NCBI RefSeq assembly: GCF_004348535.1
Contig: NZ_SMJX01000056.1
Location: forward strand, 1 to 36,946
DNA from: Actinomadura sp. KC216
GTDB taxonomy: Bacteria; Actinomycetota; Actinomycetes; Streptosporangiales; Streptosporangiaceae
Direction of reading: 5' to 3'
Length of the DNA stretch: 36,946 nt
This document shows positions 8,235 to 15,042 of this stretch, one piece after another. How positions within the stretch are numbered: the stretch's first letter is position 1; every line of letters begins with the position of its first letter. Both the position numbers and the translations under genes were made by a program. The notes under the pieces were generated by a model. It was not told where the DNA came from. It saw only the letters and a list, made by a program, of their open reading frames with translations, and made no database searches.

Positions 8235-9428
8235 CTACGAGACCTTTGCTTCGTTGCTGTTGCCGAGCAGCGGCAGCTTGTTGCCCTGGACCTCGTAGAT
8301 GAAGATGTCCTTGGCCGCGAGCTCGCCCTTGTCGTCGAACTTGATCTGCTTGCCGAGACCCTGGACGTCGATGCTCTTCAGGTAGGCGTTGATGTCCTCG
8401 GGCGTGGTCTTGCCGGCCTTGACGGCCTCGATGAACGCCGTCGCCGCGTCGAAGCCCTCCGTCGAGTAGATCGCGACCTCGGCCCCGAACTTCGCCTGGT
8501 AGTCCGTGGCGAACTTCTTGGCCTTCTCGTTGGTCTTGCCCTCGGCGTCGATGAGGCAGCCGCAGCTCAGCAGCGCCTTCTGCGCGTTCTTCTCGCCCGC
8601 GCCCTCGATCAGCCCGGCGGCGAGCGAGCCGTCGCCCGACATCATCTTGCCCTGGTAGCCGGCCTCGCGCAGCTGCTTGAAGAGCCGTCCAGCGACCGCG
8701 TAGTAGCCACCGAAGTAGACCGCGTCGGGCTTGAACTGGTTGATCTTGTTGACGGTGGAGGAGTAGTCCGTCGCCTTGTCGTCCACGCCGTCCGACTGGA
8801 CCTGCACGCCCTTGGCGGAGGCCGCCTTCGCGATGGCGCCGGCGAGCCCCTCGCCGTAGGCCTGCTTGTCGGACACCGTGAAGAGCTTCTTCGCCTTCAC
8901 CGAGTTCACCAGGAAGTTCGCGGCGCCCTCGCTCTGCACGGCGTCGTCGGCGACCACCCGGTGCCAGTACTTCCAGCCCTTCTCGCCCAGGGTGACGCTC
9001 GTCGCGGACGGCGTCACGCTCGGGATCTTGGCCTCTTCCAGGATCGGGCCCACGCTCTCGGACTCGCCGGAGAACGCCGGTCCGATCAGGCCCACGATCT
9101 TGTCGTTCTTGACCGCGCCCTGCGCCAGCGGCGTGGCCTGCTCGGCCTTGCCCTGGCTGTCATAGGTCTTCAGCTTGATCTTGACTTTGGGGTTCGTGGC
9201 GTTGTACTGCTCGATCGCCAGCTGCGCGCCCTGCTTCGGCGGGATCACCAGACCCGAGTTCTCACCGGTCAGGTCGCCCATGAACCCGATCGTGATCTCG
9301 TTGCCGCTGCCGCCGCCCCCGTCATCGTCGCCACCACAGGCCACGGCGCTGAGCGCGAGCGTCGCACTCACCACCACCGCGCCGGTGATCCTCATCTTGT
9401 TGCGCCGCAAGGTGCCCAACCTTTCCAT
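8235..9428 (-). CDS. livK: Branched-chain amino-acid-binding lipoprotein
   Basis: This 397-residue periplasmic-type solute receptor of the Liv family should be anchored in the outer leaflet by a lipid. After a basic start and a hydrophobic stretch, the lipobox SAVAC places the lipidated Cys at about 31, followed by an acidic/Gly linker (GGDDDGGGGSGN). The body shows TIGFMGDLTGENSGLVIPPK, KNDKIVGLIGPAFSGES, TPSATSVTLGEKGWKYWHRV and a C-terminal domain with YSTEGFDAATAFIEAVKAGK, as in ABC leucine-type receptors. It needs Lgt, also encoded in this window, for maturation. It is the first gene of the transporter operon. An alternative start is the Met 12 codons in. Confidence 0.94.
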   Translation of the reverse strand: MERLGTLRRNKMRITGAVVVSATLALSAVACGGDDDGGGGSGNEITIGFMGDLTGENSGLVIPPKQGAQLAIEQYNATNPKVKIKLKTYDSQGKAEQATPLAQGAVKNDKIVGLIGPAFSGESESVGPILEEAKIPSVTPSATSVTLGEKGWKYWHRVVADDAVQSEGAANFLVNSVKAKKLFTVSDKQAYGEGLAGAIAKAASAKGVQVQSDGVDDKATDYSSTVNKINQFKPDAVYFGGYYAVAGRLFKQLREAGYQGKMMSGDGSLAAGLIEGAGEKNAQKALLSCGCLIDAEGKTNEKAKKFATDYQAKFGAEVAIYSTEGFDAATAFIEAVKAGKTTPEDINAYLKSIDVQGLGKQIKFDDKGELAAKDIFIYEVQGNKLPLLGNSNEAKVS

Positions 9429-9560
9429 CCGGATCCGGGAGAGGATCGGGTACGAGTCGTGCCCCCGACGCCGACACTCGGATGGAGAAATCGGTCACTC
9501 GGGGACCAGGTATGTCGTACACCGTGGACCCACCCCAGAACAGGACCCCCGGATAGAAGG

Positions 9561-9576
9561 GTTACTCGTTCGTTAC
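9561..9576 (-). promoter_or_regulatory. GlnR-box-like half site upstream of livK
   Basis: On the minus strand the sequence reads GTAAC, six bases, GTAAC, at 133-148 bp upstream of the livK ATG. The known actinobacterial GlnR box is built from GTNAC-n6-GAAAC units; the second element here differs from GAAAC by one base. Only one half of a full box is seen. Confidence 0.35.
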
Positions 9577-9697
9577 GCCCCCGTGCTCATCCGATACCCG
9601 GCATTGCCAGGGATGATTACGAAGCGTGACCGTCCAGGGCCGGTCCGGAACCTCGGCAATGGACCTTGACAACGCAGGGGATGACAGGGATAGGGAG

Positions 9698-10369
9698 TCA
9701 ACCCGCGGCTGACTCGTCCCGGCCCTGCGACCCGCCGCCCTCCGGGCCCCCGTCGCCGGACGGCTCCGTGCCGGACGAGCCGGTGCCGGACGAGCCCGTC
9801 GCGCCCGCCACGACCGCCTCCGCGACGGCCCGCATCGTGAGCCGCCGGTCCATGGACGTCTTCTGGATCCACCGGAACGCCTCCGGCTCGGACCAGCCGT
9901 GCGCCTCCTGTAGCAGCCCCTTGGCGCGGTCGACCACCTTCCGGGTCTCCAGCCGCTCCTGAAGGCCGGCGACCTCCGCCTCAAGCGCCCGCAGCTCGGT
10001 GTACCGGCTGACCGCCATCTCGATCGCGGGCGCCAGGTCGGTCTTGGAGAACGGCTTGACGAGGTAGGCCATCGCCCCGGCGTCCGTCGCGCGCTGGACG
10101 AGCTCGCGCTGGGAGAACGCGGTCAGGATGACGACCGGCGCGATGCGCTCGGCGGAGATCCGCTCGGCCGCCGAGATCCCGTCGAGGACCGGCATCTTGA
10201 CGTCGAGGATCACCAGGTCGGGCTTCAGGTCGCCCGCCAGCCGGACGGCGGTCTCGCCGTCCCCGGCCTCGCCGACGACCTCGTAACCGTCCTCCTGAAG
10301 CATCTCCTTCAGGTCCAGCCTGATCAGGGCCTCGTCTTCCGCGATGACCACTCGCCGCGCGCTCTCCAC
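9698..10369 (-). CDS. pdtaR: ANTAR-domain response regulator PdtaR
   Basis: This 223-residue RNA-binding antiterminator-type regulator acts in the cytoplasm. The receiver domain (about 6-120) has acidic residues E11/D12, the phosphorylated Asp in LVILDVKMP (D56), Thr in VILTAFSQREL and Lys in YLVKPF. The ANTAR domain (about 133-190) includes RLETRKVVDRAKGLLQ and EPEAFRWIQKTSMDRR. It matches mycobacterial PdtaR (Rv1626) closely as I recall that sequence; its partner kinase PdtaS is not in the window. About 35 low-complexity Gly/Ser/Glu residues end the protein. The GTG at 10369 is chosen because AGGG lies 8 bp upstream; another GTG two codons earlier has the ribosome site too close. A 6-bp hairpin (9695-9715) spans the stop codon. 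Confidence 0.92.
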   Translation of the reverse strand: MESARRVVIAEDEALIRLDLKEMLQEDGYEVVGEAGDGETAVRLAGDLKPDLVILDVKMPVLDGISAAERISAERIAPVVILTAFSQRELVQRATDAGAMAYLVKPFSKTDLAPAIEMAVSRYTELRALEAEVAGLQERLETRKVVDRAKGLLQEAHGWSEPEAFRWIQKTSMDRRLTMRAVAEAVVAGATGSSGTGSSGTEPSGDGGPEGGGSQGRDESAAG

Positions 10370-10469
10370 GCACACGACCCTACCGAAACCCGCTACCCTG
10401 TCTTGAGCCGCCCCTGCCAGGGCACTGCCCAGCCGATGCAAGCTAAATGTCCGGTTTATTAGGACATAA

Positions 10470-10542
10470 GCCCCGATATCCCAATGGCAGAGGAAATGGT
10501 CTCAAACACCATCAAGTGTGGGTTCGAATCCCACTCGGGGCA
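10470..10542 (+). tRNA. tRNA with anticodon CAA (nominally Leu) but a short variable loop
   Basis: A full 73-nt cloverleaf can be drawn. The acceptor stem is GCCCCGA/TCGGGGC with discriminator A. The D arm is TCCC/AGGA with GG in the loop and a C-A mismatch at its last pair. The anticodon stem is ATGGT/ACCAT with loop CTCAAAC, giving anticodon CAA. The variable loop is CAAGT, only 5 nt. The T arm is GTGGG-TTCGAAT-CCCAC. CCA is not encoded. CAA reads the Leu codon UUG, but bacterial tRNA-Leu is class II with a long variable arm, so this is abnormal. Position 10 is U instead of the usual G. It is divergent from pdtaR, and a small hairpin (10447-10467) lies just before the 5' end. Confidence 0.85.
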
Positions 10543-10920
10543 CCTCATGGCGGCATGGACGGCGCAGCGGCCGTCCGGCGCGCACGGACGCTCGCGCACG
10601 AGGGCGAGACCCGCCGCGACGCAGCCGGCACCCGCGGTGCTCCGGTGAGGCCCTCCGAGCGCCCAAAGATTCTCACCGATCCGGCGCCAGGACGGTCGCG
10701 CGGGCGGCCCGCTTGCGGAGGCGAAGTATTAATGCGGCGCCCACGAGACCGGGCGCGCGTTTCCAATGCGACGTGGAAATGAGATCGGTTGGTGATCCGT
10801 CGCGTGGAGCGTCGCCGGTACGGGGTGGTGAGGGTGCCGGGCACCGCGCGGGGTGCGGTCGCGCGGTGCCCGGCCGGGGTGAATGGTCAGTACCGGATGG
10901 CGGTCAGTGCTCCCCGGCGA
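10543..10920. other. Intergenic region after the tRNA, no gene recognised
   Basis: I see no real gene in these 378 bp apart from the pyk terminator. A 16-codon reading frame (10732-10782, +) has GGAGG upstream, but at a long spacing. An AT-rich patch GAAGTATTAATG (from about 10722) and an inverted repeat TTTCCA/TGGAAA (10760-10779) stand out from the GC-rich background. No copy of the tRNA 3' end is seen nearby, so there is no sign of an integrated element. Confidence 0.4.
10836..10874 (-). terminator. Terminator of pyk
   Basis: GCCGGGCACCGCGCG (10836-10850) and CGCGCGGTGCCCGGC (10860-10874) form a perfect 15-bp stem with a 9-nt loop, 46 bp beyond the pyk stop on the minus strand. There is no U tract, as usual for high-GC actinobacterial terminators. 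Confidence 0.8.
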
Positions 10921-12351
10921 TCAGTGCTGGATCCCGATGGCGTCGCCGATGCTGTGCACGCGGAGCGCGTTCGTGGAGCCGGGGGTGCCGGGGGGCGAGC
11001 CGGCGACGACGACGACCTTGTCGCCCTTCTGGCAGCGGCCGAGTTCGAGGAGGGCCTGCTCGACCTGGCCGAACATGGCGTCGGTGTGGTCGGCGTGCGG
11101 GACGACGAAGGTCTCGACGCCCCACACGTGGGCGAGGCGGCCGCGGACGGCGGGCACCGAGGTGAAGGCGAGCAGCGGGATCGGGGAGCGGTAGCGGGAC
11201 AGGCGGCGGGCCGTCTCGCCGGACATGGTGAACGCGGCGAGCGCCTCCGCGCCGACGATCGCGCCGACCTCGGCGGCGGCGCGGGCGATGGCGCCGCCGA
11301 CGGTCTCGGGCATCCGCTCCAGGGTGTGGGTGGCGTGCAGGGACGCCTGCTCGGCGGTCTGCACGATGCGGCTCATCGTCAGGACGGACTCGACGGGGTA
11401 CTGGCCGACGCTGGTCTCCCCGGAGAGCATCACGGCGTCGGCGCCCTCGAAGACGGCGTTGGCGACGTCGGAGGTCTCGGCGCGGGTGGGCCGCGGCGCG
11501 GAGATCATCGATTCGAGCATCTGGGTGGCGACGATGACCGGGCGGGCCTTCTCGCGGCACAGCTCGATGGCGCGCTTCTGGACGATCGGCACCTGCTCGA
11601 GGGGCAGCTCGACGCCGAGGTCGCCGCGGGCGACCATGATCCCGTCGAAGGCGGCGACGATCTCGGGGAGTCGCTCGACGGCCTGCGGCTTCTCGATCTT
11701 GCCGATGAGGGGGACGCGGACGCCCTCCTCCTCCATGATCTGGTAGCAGATGTCGGCGTCGGCGGGGGTGCGGACGAACGACAGCGCGACGAGGTCGACG
11801 CCGAGGCGCAGCGCCCAGCGCAGGTCGCGCTCGTCCTTCTCGGTGAGGGCGGGGACGCTGACCGGGACGCCGGGCAGGTTGAGGCCCTTGTTGTCGGAGA
11901 CCATGCCGCCGACGGTGACGGTGGTGTGGACGCGGGTGCCCTCGACGGAGGTGACCTTGAGCGCGACGCGGCCGTCGTCGATCAGGATGGTGTCGCCGGC
12001 GCTGACGTCGCCGGGCAGGCCCGCGTAGGTCGTGGAGACCTCGCGGCGGGTGCCGGGGACGTCGTCGGTGGTGATGGTGAACTCGTCGCCGAGGGTGAGG
12101 CGGACGGGGCCGTCGGGGAAGCGCCCGATGCGGATCTTGGGGCCCTGCAGGTCGGCGAGGATGCCGACGCCGCGGCCGGTGGCGTCGGCGGCGGCCCTGA
12201 TCCGGTGGTAGACCTCCTCGTGGACGGCGTGGTCGCCGTGGCTCATGTTGAGCCGGGCGACGTCGATGCCGGCCTCGACGAGGGCGTTGATCTGCTCGGG
12301 ACCGGAGCAGGCGGGGCCGATGGTGCTGACGATCTTCGCGCGACGGGTCAC
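10921..12351 (-). CDS. pyk: Pyruvate kinase
   Basis: It converts phosphoenolpyruvate and ADP to pyruvate and ATP, the last step of glycolysis. The 476-residue protein starts TRRAKIVSTIGPAC with LNMSHGDH (substrate-binding Arg/Asn region). It contains IGKIEKPQAVERL with the catalytic Lys, IMVARGDLGVELPLEQVP, the active-site stretch VIVATQMLESMI, and AVMLSGETSVGQYPV. The C-terminal domain carries the allosteric-site region. The GTG at 12351 is chosen because homologues begin there; another GTG lies two codons upstream, and the longest reading would begin at a TTG at 12411. A DasR-like palindrome lies about 150 bp upstream. It is a single gene with its own terminator. Confidence 0.96.
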   Translation of the reverse strand: MTRRAKIVSTIGPACSGPEQINALVEAGIDVARLNMSHGDHAVHEEVYHRIRAAADATGRGVGILADLQGPKIRIGRFPDGPVRLTLGDEFTITTDDVPGTRREVSTTYAGLPGDVSAGDTILIDDGRVALKVTSVEGTRVHTTVTVGGMVSDNKGLNLPGVPVSVPALTEKDERDLRWALRLGVDLVALSFVRTPADADICYQIMEEEGVRVPLIGKIEKPQAVERLPEIVAAFDGIMVARGDLGVELPLEQVPIVQKRAIELCREKARPVIVATQMLESMISAPRPTRAETSDVANAVFEGADAVMLSGETSVGQYPVESVLTMSRIVQTAEQASLHATHTLERMPETVGGAIARAAAEVGAIVGAEALAAFTMSGETARRLSRYRSPIPLLAFTSVPAVRGRLAHVWGVETFVVPHADHTDAMFGQVEQALLELGRCQKGDKVVVVAGSPPGTPGSTNALRVHSIGDAIGIQH

Positions 12352-12482
12352 GTGCACAAAGCGTACTTCGTTCCAAGGGTCCCGCGCAGGACTTCGGTCA
12401 AGGGATTCCAAGCAGAAACACCCTTTAGTTACCCGAAGGTATCGGCGTTTGTGCAGGCTACGGACGCCTCGGGTTCACCGAA

Positions 12483-12507
12483 TGGTCTAGCTCAGAGGTC
12501 TAGACCA
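12483..12507 (-). terminator. Terminator of the PfpI/DJ-1 gene, overlapping a DasR-like palindrome
   Basis: TGGTCTAG (12483-12490) and CTAGACCA (12500-12507) form an 8-bp stem with a 9-nt loop, starting 11 bp after the stop of the PfpI/DJ-1 gene. The same bases carry the dre-like palindrome described separately, so one function may exclude the other. Confidence 0.45.
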
Positions 12508-12509
12508 CA
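12494..12509. promoter_or_regulatory. DasR-responsive element (dre)-like site upstream of pyk
   Basis: The 16-mer centred on the perfect palindrome GGTCTAGACC (12497-12506) matches the Streptomyces dre consensus A(C/G)TGGTCTAGACCA(C/G)T at 14 of 16 positions. It lies 143-158 bp upstream of the pyk start. A weaker copy of the same core, GGTCTAG, lies at 12484-12490. DasR is a GntR-family regulator that responds to aminosugar phosphates; regulation of this gene is inference. Confidence 0.45.
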
Positions 12510-12517
12510 GCGGACGA

Positions 12518-13075
12518 TCAACCCTTGAACGCGTCGACGGCGGCCTGGGAGAACGCCTTGAGATCGTCGGGCTTGCGGCTGCTGACCAGGACGTTCGGTG
12601 GCTCTTCACAGATCTTGACCTCCTCGTCCACCCAGATGGCCCCGGCGTTGCGGAGGTCGGTCTGGAGGCTCGGCCAGGAGGTCAGGGTGCGCCGCTTGAC
12701 GACGTCGGCCTCGATGAGCGTCCACGGGCCGTGGCAGATGACGGCGACGGGCTTGCCCGCGTCGAAGAACGACCCGGCGAACGCGACGGCCTTGGGCTGG
12801 GTCCGCAGGTAGTCGGGGTTGGCGACGCCGCCGGGCAGGACGAGCCCGTCGAACGCGTCATGGCCGGTCTCGCCGACGGTGGCGTCGACCGGGAAGGTGT
12901 CTCCCCTGTCGAGGTGGTTGAACGCCTGGATGCGCCCGGGCGCCGTGGAGATCAGGCGGGGCGTGCCCCCGGCCTGCTGGACGGCCGCCCAGGGTTCGGT
13001 CAGCTCGACCTGCTCGGTGCCCTCCGGCGCGCAGAGGAACGCGATGGTCTTGCCCTGAAGATCGTTGTTCGGCAT
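12518..13075 (-). CDS. DJ-1/PfpI family protein
   Basis: This 185-residue protein belongs to the class-I glutamine-amidotransferase-like DJ-1/PfpI superfamily, annotated variously as intracellular protease, deglycase or general stress protein 18. The nucleophile elbow is AVICHGPW with Cys at about 114 followed by His. The FDGLVLPGGVANPDYLR segment and GRIQAFNHLDRGDTFPVD are typical of the YhbO/PfpI group. The ATG at 13075 has AGGAG 9 bp upstream. It is divergent from the helix-turn-helix gene at 13145, which may regulate it. The actual reaction cannot be settled from sequence. Confidence 0.9.
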   Translation of the reverse strand: MPNNDLQGKTIAFLCAPEGTEQVELTEPWAAVQQAGGTPRLISTAPGRIQAFNHLDRGDTFPVDATVGETGHDAFDGLVLPGGVANPDYLRTQPKAVAFAGSFFDAGKPVAVICHGPWTLIEADVVKRRTLTSWPSLQTDLRNAGAIWVDEEVKICEEPPNVLVSSRKPDDLKAFSQAAVDAFKG

Positions 13076-13082
13076 GGCGGTA

Positions 13083-13096
13083 CTCCTGTTCAGGAG
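13083..13096. promoter_or_regulatory. Palindrome carrying two opposed Shine-Dalgarno sequences
   Basis: CTCCTG (13083-13088) and CAGGAG (13091-13096) form a palindrome. Read on the minus strand it supplies AGGAG to the PfpI gene at 13075. Read on the plus strand it gives AGGAGG 8 bp before a GTG at 13106, an alternative start for the divergent regulator. It could also be an operator. Confidence 0.4.
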
Positions 13097-13144
13097 GGGT
13101 TTCCTGTGGCCCTGCCCGACATGGCGGGGTGGTATGCAGGAAGA

Positions 13145-13828
13145 GTGAATCCGACGGGATATCGCGAATACCCGGAGCCAGGGTTGGCGTGTTCGTGGAC
13201 GGCGGCGCTGCCGCGCGACGCGGAGCCGTTCCTGCAGCGCGTCGTCCCTGACGGCTGCGTGGACCTGATGTGGTCGTCGTCGGGGATCCTGGTGGCCGGG
13301 CCGGACACGGGCCCGATGCCGGCGGTGGTGCGGCCGGGCGACACGGTGGCCGCGGTGCGGTTCGGGCCGGGGACGGCGCCGCCGGTCCTCGGCGTCCCGG
13401 CGGACGCGATCCGGGACGGCCGGGTGCCGCTGCGCGACCTGTGGGGCGGCGAGGCGGACCGGCTGGCGGAGTCCGTGGCGGCGGCGCCCGACCCGCGCGC
13501 GGCGCTGGTCGCGGCGGTGCGGCAGCGGCTGCGGCCCGCGGCTCCGCTCGTCCCGGCGGTGGTGTCCGGGCTGGCCGGCGGCTCGGTGCGGGACGTGGCG
13601 GACGCCCTCGGCATCAGCGAGCGGCAGCTCAGGCGGCGCTCGCTGGCGGCGTTCGGGTACGGGCCGAAGACGCTGCAGCGGGTGCTGCGGTTCCAGCGCG
13701 CGCTGGTGCTGGCGCGGGCGGGCGAGCCGCTCGCCGGGGCGGCGTTCGCGGCGGGCTACGCCGACCAGGCGCACCTCGCGCACGAGGTGCGGGACCTGGC
13801 GGGCGAGCCCGTCCGCAACCTGCTGTGA
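13145..13828 (+). CDS. AraC-type regulator with DUF6597-like N-terminal domain
   Basis: This 227-residue predicted transcription factor has an N-terminal domain beginning GYREYPEPGLACSWTA, with VVPDGCVDLMWSS and AVRFGPGTAPPVLGVPAD. This is the layout of the DUF6597 domain that precedes AraC helices in many actinobacterial regulators. The C-terminal part (about 150-227) has SVRDVADALGISERQLRRR and AAFAAGYADQAHLAHEVRDL, the two helix-turn-helix units. The start is uncertain: GTG 13145 (AGGA just upstream, agrees with the usual domain start), ATG 13121, or GTG 13106 (best-placed AGGAGG). It is divergent from the PfpI gene, a likely target. It runs convergently into the next gene with only 12 bp between; a bulged hairpin with a 3-nt loop (13824-13843) may end both. 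Confidence 0.85.
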   Translation: MNPTGYREYPEPGLACSWTAALPRDAEPFLQRVVPDGCVDLMWSSSGILVAGPDTGPMPAVVRPGDTVAAVRFGPGTAPPVLGVPADAIRDGRVPLRDLWGGEADRLAESVAAAPDPRAALVAAVRQRLRPAAPLVPAVVSGLAGGSVRDVADALGISERQLRRRSLAAFGYGPKTLQRVLRFQRALVLARAGEPLAGAAFAAGYADQAHLAHEVRDLAGEPVRNLL

Positions 13829-13840
13829 ACCCGGGTCGGG

Positions 13841-14719
13841 TCACGGCTTGAGGCGGCCGTAGGCGCGGAGCGTTCTCAGGCGCTCGACGGTGATGAAGCC
13901 GCGCCATTCGGGGCGGGTGATGGGCGTCCAGATCGGGAAGGCGACGTCCCAGCCGCCGTCGTCGCCCTGGGCGTCGATCAGCGCGTCGAGGTGGGCGTCG
14001 ATGGCGTCGGCGGTGAAGAGGCGGCGCCCGTGGCCGTCCGGGTGCGGGGCGAAGTCGAGCGGGAGGTGCTGGGCTCCTTCCGCGTGCGGGTCGAGGGAGA
14101 CGGGCGCGGCCAGGGCGTCCCGGTGGCGGGTGAAGGCGGCTTCGGCGCGGTCGCGGTCGGGGACGTGGTCGAGGAACGTGAGGATGGCGAGGGCGTCGTA
14201 CGGGCCGGGTTCGGCGTCCGCGCGCTCCAGGTGGCGCCAGCAGAAGTCCGTGGCGGGGCCGAGCCAGGGGTGGCCGGATCCGGCGCGGTGCAGCATTCCG
14301 GCGAGGGTCGCGGTGGGGTTGATGCCGCCGGGCGGGTCGTCGGGGGTCTGCCACCAGGGGCCGTGCGGGGTGCCGCGGACGGTCGGCAGCACGAACGGCA
14401 CTCCCCCGTCGGGCGCGGTGATCGACGCCAGGTAGTCGCCGATGCGGGTGACGGCCGGGTCGCCGTCCGCGCCCGCCTCGTGCAGGACGTCGAGGGCGTG
14501 CTGGGCGGGGACGGGCTGGCTCCCCTCGCCGCGCAGGTCGGGTTCGAGGGCGTGGCCGTAGCCGCCGTCCGGGTTCTCGTAGGGGCGCAGGGCCGCGAGG
14601 ACGGGTCCGGCGGGGCCGCCGCGGAAGTGGAGGGCGAACCGGTGCCGGTCGATGAGGCGGCCGTTGACGCGCATGAACTCCGCGGCGCGGTCGAGGCCGG
14701 TGCCGTGCAGGACCTTCAT
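13841..14719 (-). CDS. Prenyltransferase/squalene-oxidase-repeat-like protein
   Basis: This 292-residue soluble protein has alpha/alpha-barrel repeats like those of prenyltransferase beta subunits and terpene cyclases. The repeat-like stretches NPDGGYGHALEPDLRG, APDGGVPFVLPT, INPTATLAGMLHRAG and GDDGGWDVAFPIWTP are spread over the length, with Gly-Gly-Trp/Tyr turns. The DxDD acid motif of class-II cyclases and the zinc ligands of prenyltransferases are not evident, so it may be a non-catalytic or novel-function barrel. It has no signal peptide. The ATG at 14719 is taken because the conserved-looking part starts there; an upstream ATG would add 17 residues. Its neighbours give no clue beyond the divergent decarboxylase gene. 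Confidence 0.75.
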   Translation of the reverse strand: MKVLHGTGLDRAAEFMRVNGRLIDRHRFALHFRGGPAGPVLAALRPYENPDGGYGHALEPDLRGEGSQPVPAQHALDVLHEAGADGDPAVTRIGDYLASITAPDGGVPFVLPTVRGTPHGPWWQTPDDPPGGINPTATLAGMLHRAGSGHPWLGPATDFCWRHLERADAEPGPYDALAILTFLDHVPDRDRAEAAFTRHRDALAAPVSLDPHAEGAQHLPLDFAPHPDGHGRRLFTADAIDAHLDALIDAQGDDGGWDVAFPIWTPITRPEWRGFITVERLRTLRAYGRLKP

Positions 14720-15042
14720 GACTCGACCGTAGAGCGGCCGCGTCCGTCCGGTCTTGTAGGAAACGGACACCTGGGGAAATGGGTGGGCCCGGCCACCCCA
14801 GCGGTGGGTGGCCGGGCCCCTGAGGTCCCGCGTGCGGGGTGCGGGAGCGCGCGGTCCACTGTGGCGCGGAGGGCTCCGTCCTTCCGGCCGGCGCGTCGTG
14901 AACCCTGGCGGGACGGTAGCCGACCTGCCCGGAGACTACAAGTGGGCGCGCGGAAGCCGCGCGTGACGAGGCGGCCGGGCGGCGCGCCGGACGGGCGGGA
15001 GGCATCTACCGGACAGGGGGTGTTTGTGGTCTGCTGTCCGCC
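14720..15042. other. Divergent intergenic region with two stable hairpins
   Basis: This 323-bp gap between divergent genes must hold both promoters. It has a very stable perfect 14-bp hairpin (14785-14819, listed separately) and a 7-bp hairpin CGCGCGG/CCGCGCG with loop AAG (14947-14963). I see no gene and no clear promoter hexamers. Confidence 0.45.
14785..14819. other. Perfect 14-bp hairpin in a divergent promoter region
   Basis: GGGCCCGGCCACCC (14785-14798) pairs with GGGTGGCCGGGCCC (14806-14819) around loop CAGCGGT. It looks like a terminator, but both flanking genes point away from it, so it may end an unannotated short transcript or attenuate one of the two leaders. Confidence 0.55.

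Noticed and set aside
10732..10782. 16-codon frame with GGAGG upstream after the tRNA
   Set aside because: The spacing to the ATG is long, the peptide is Arg-rich, and nothing supports coding.
10543..10920. Integrative element or attachment site at the tRNA
   Set aside because: No integrase and no repeat of the tRNA 3' end are in the window.
12352..12411. Longer pyruvate kinase start at the TTG at 12411
   Set aside because: The added 20 residues are not part of the family's usual start, and no ribosome site fits.
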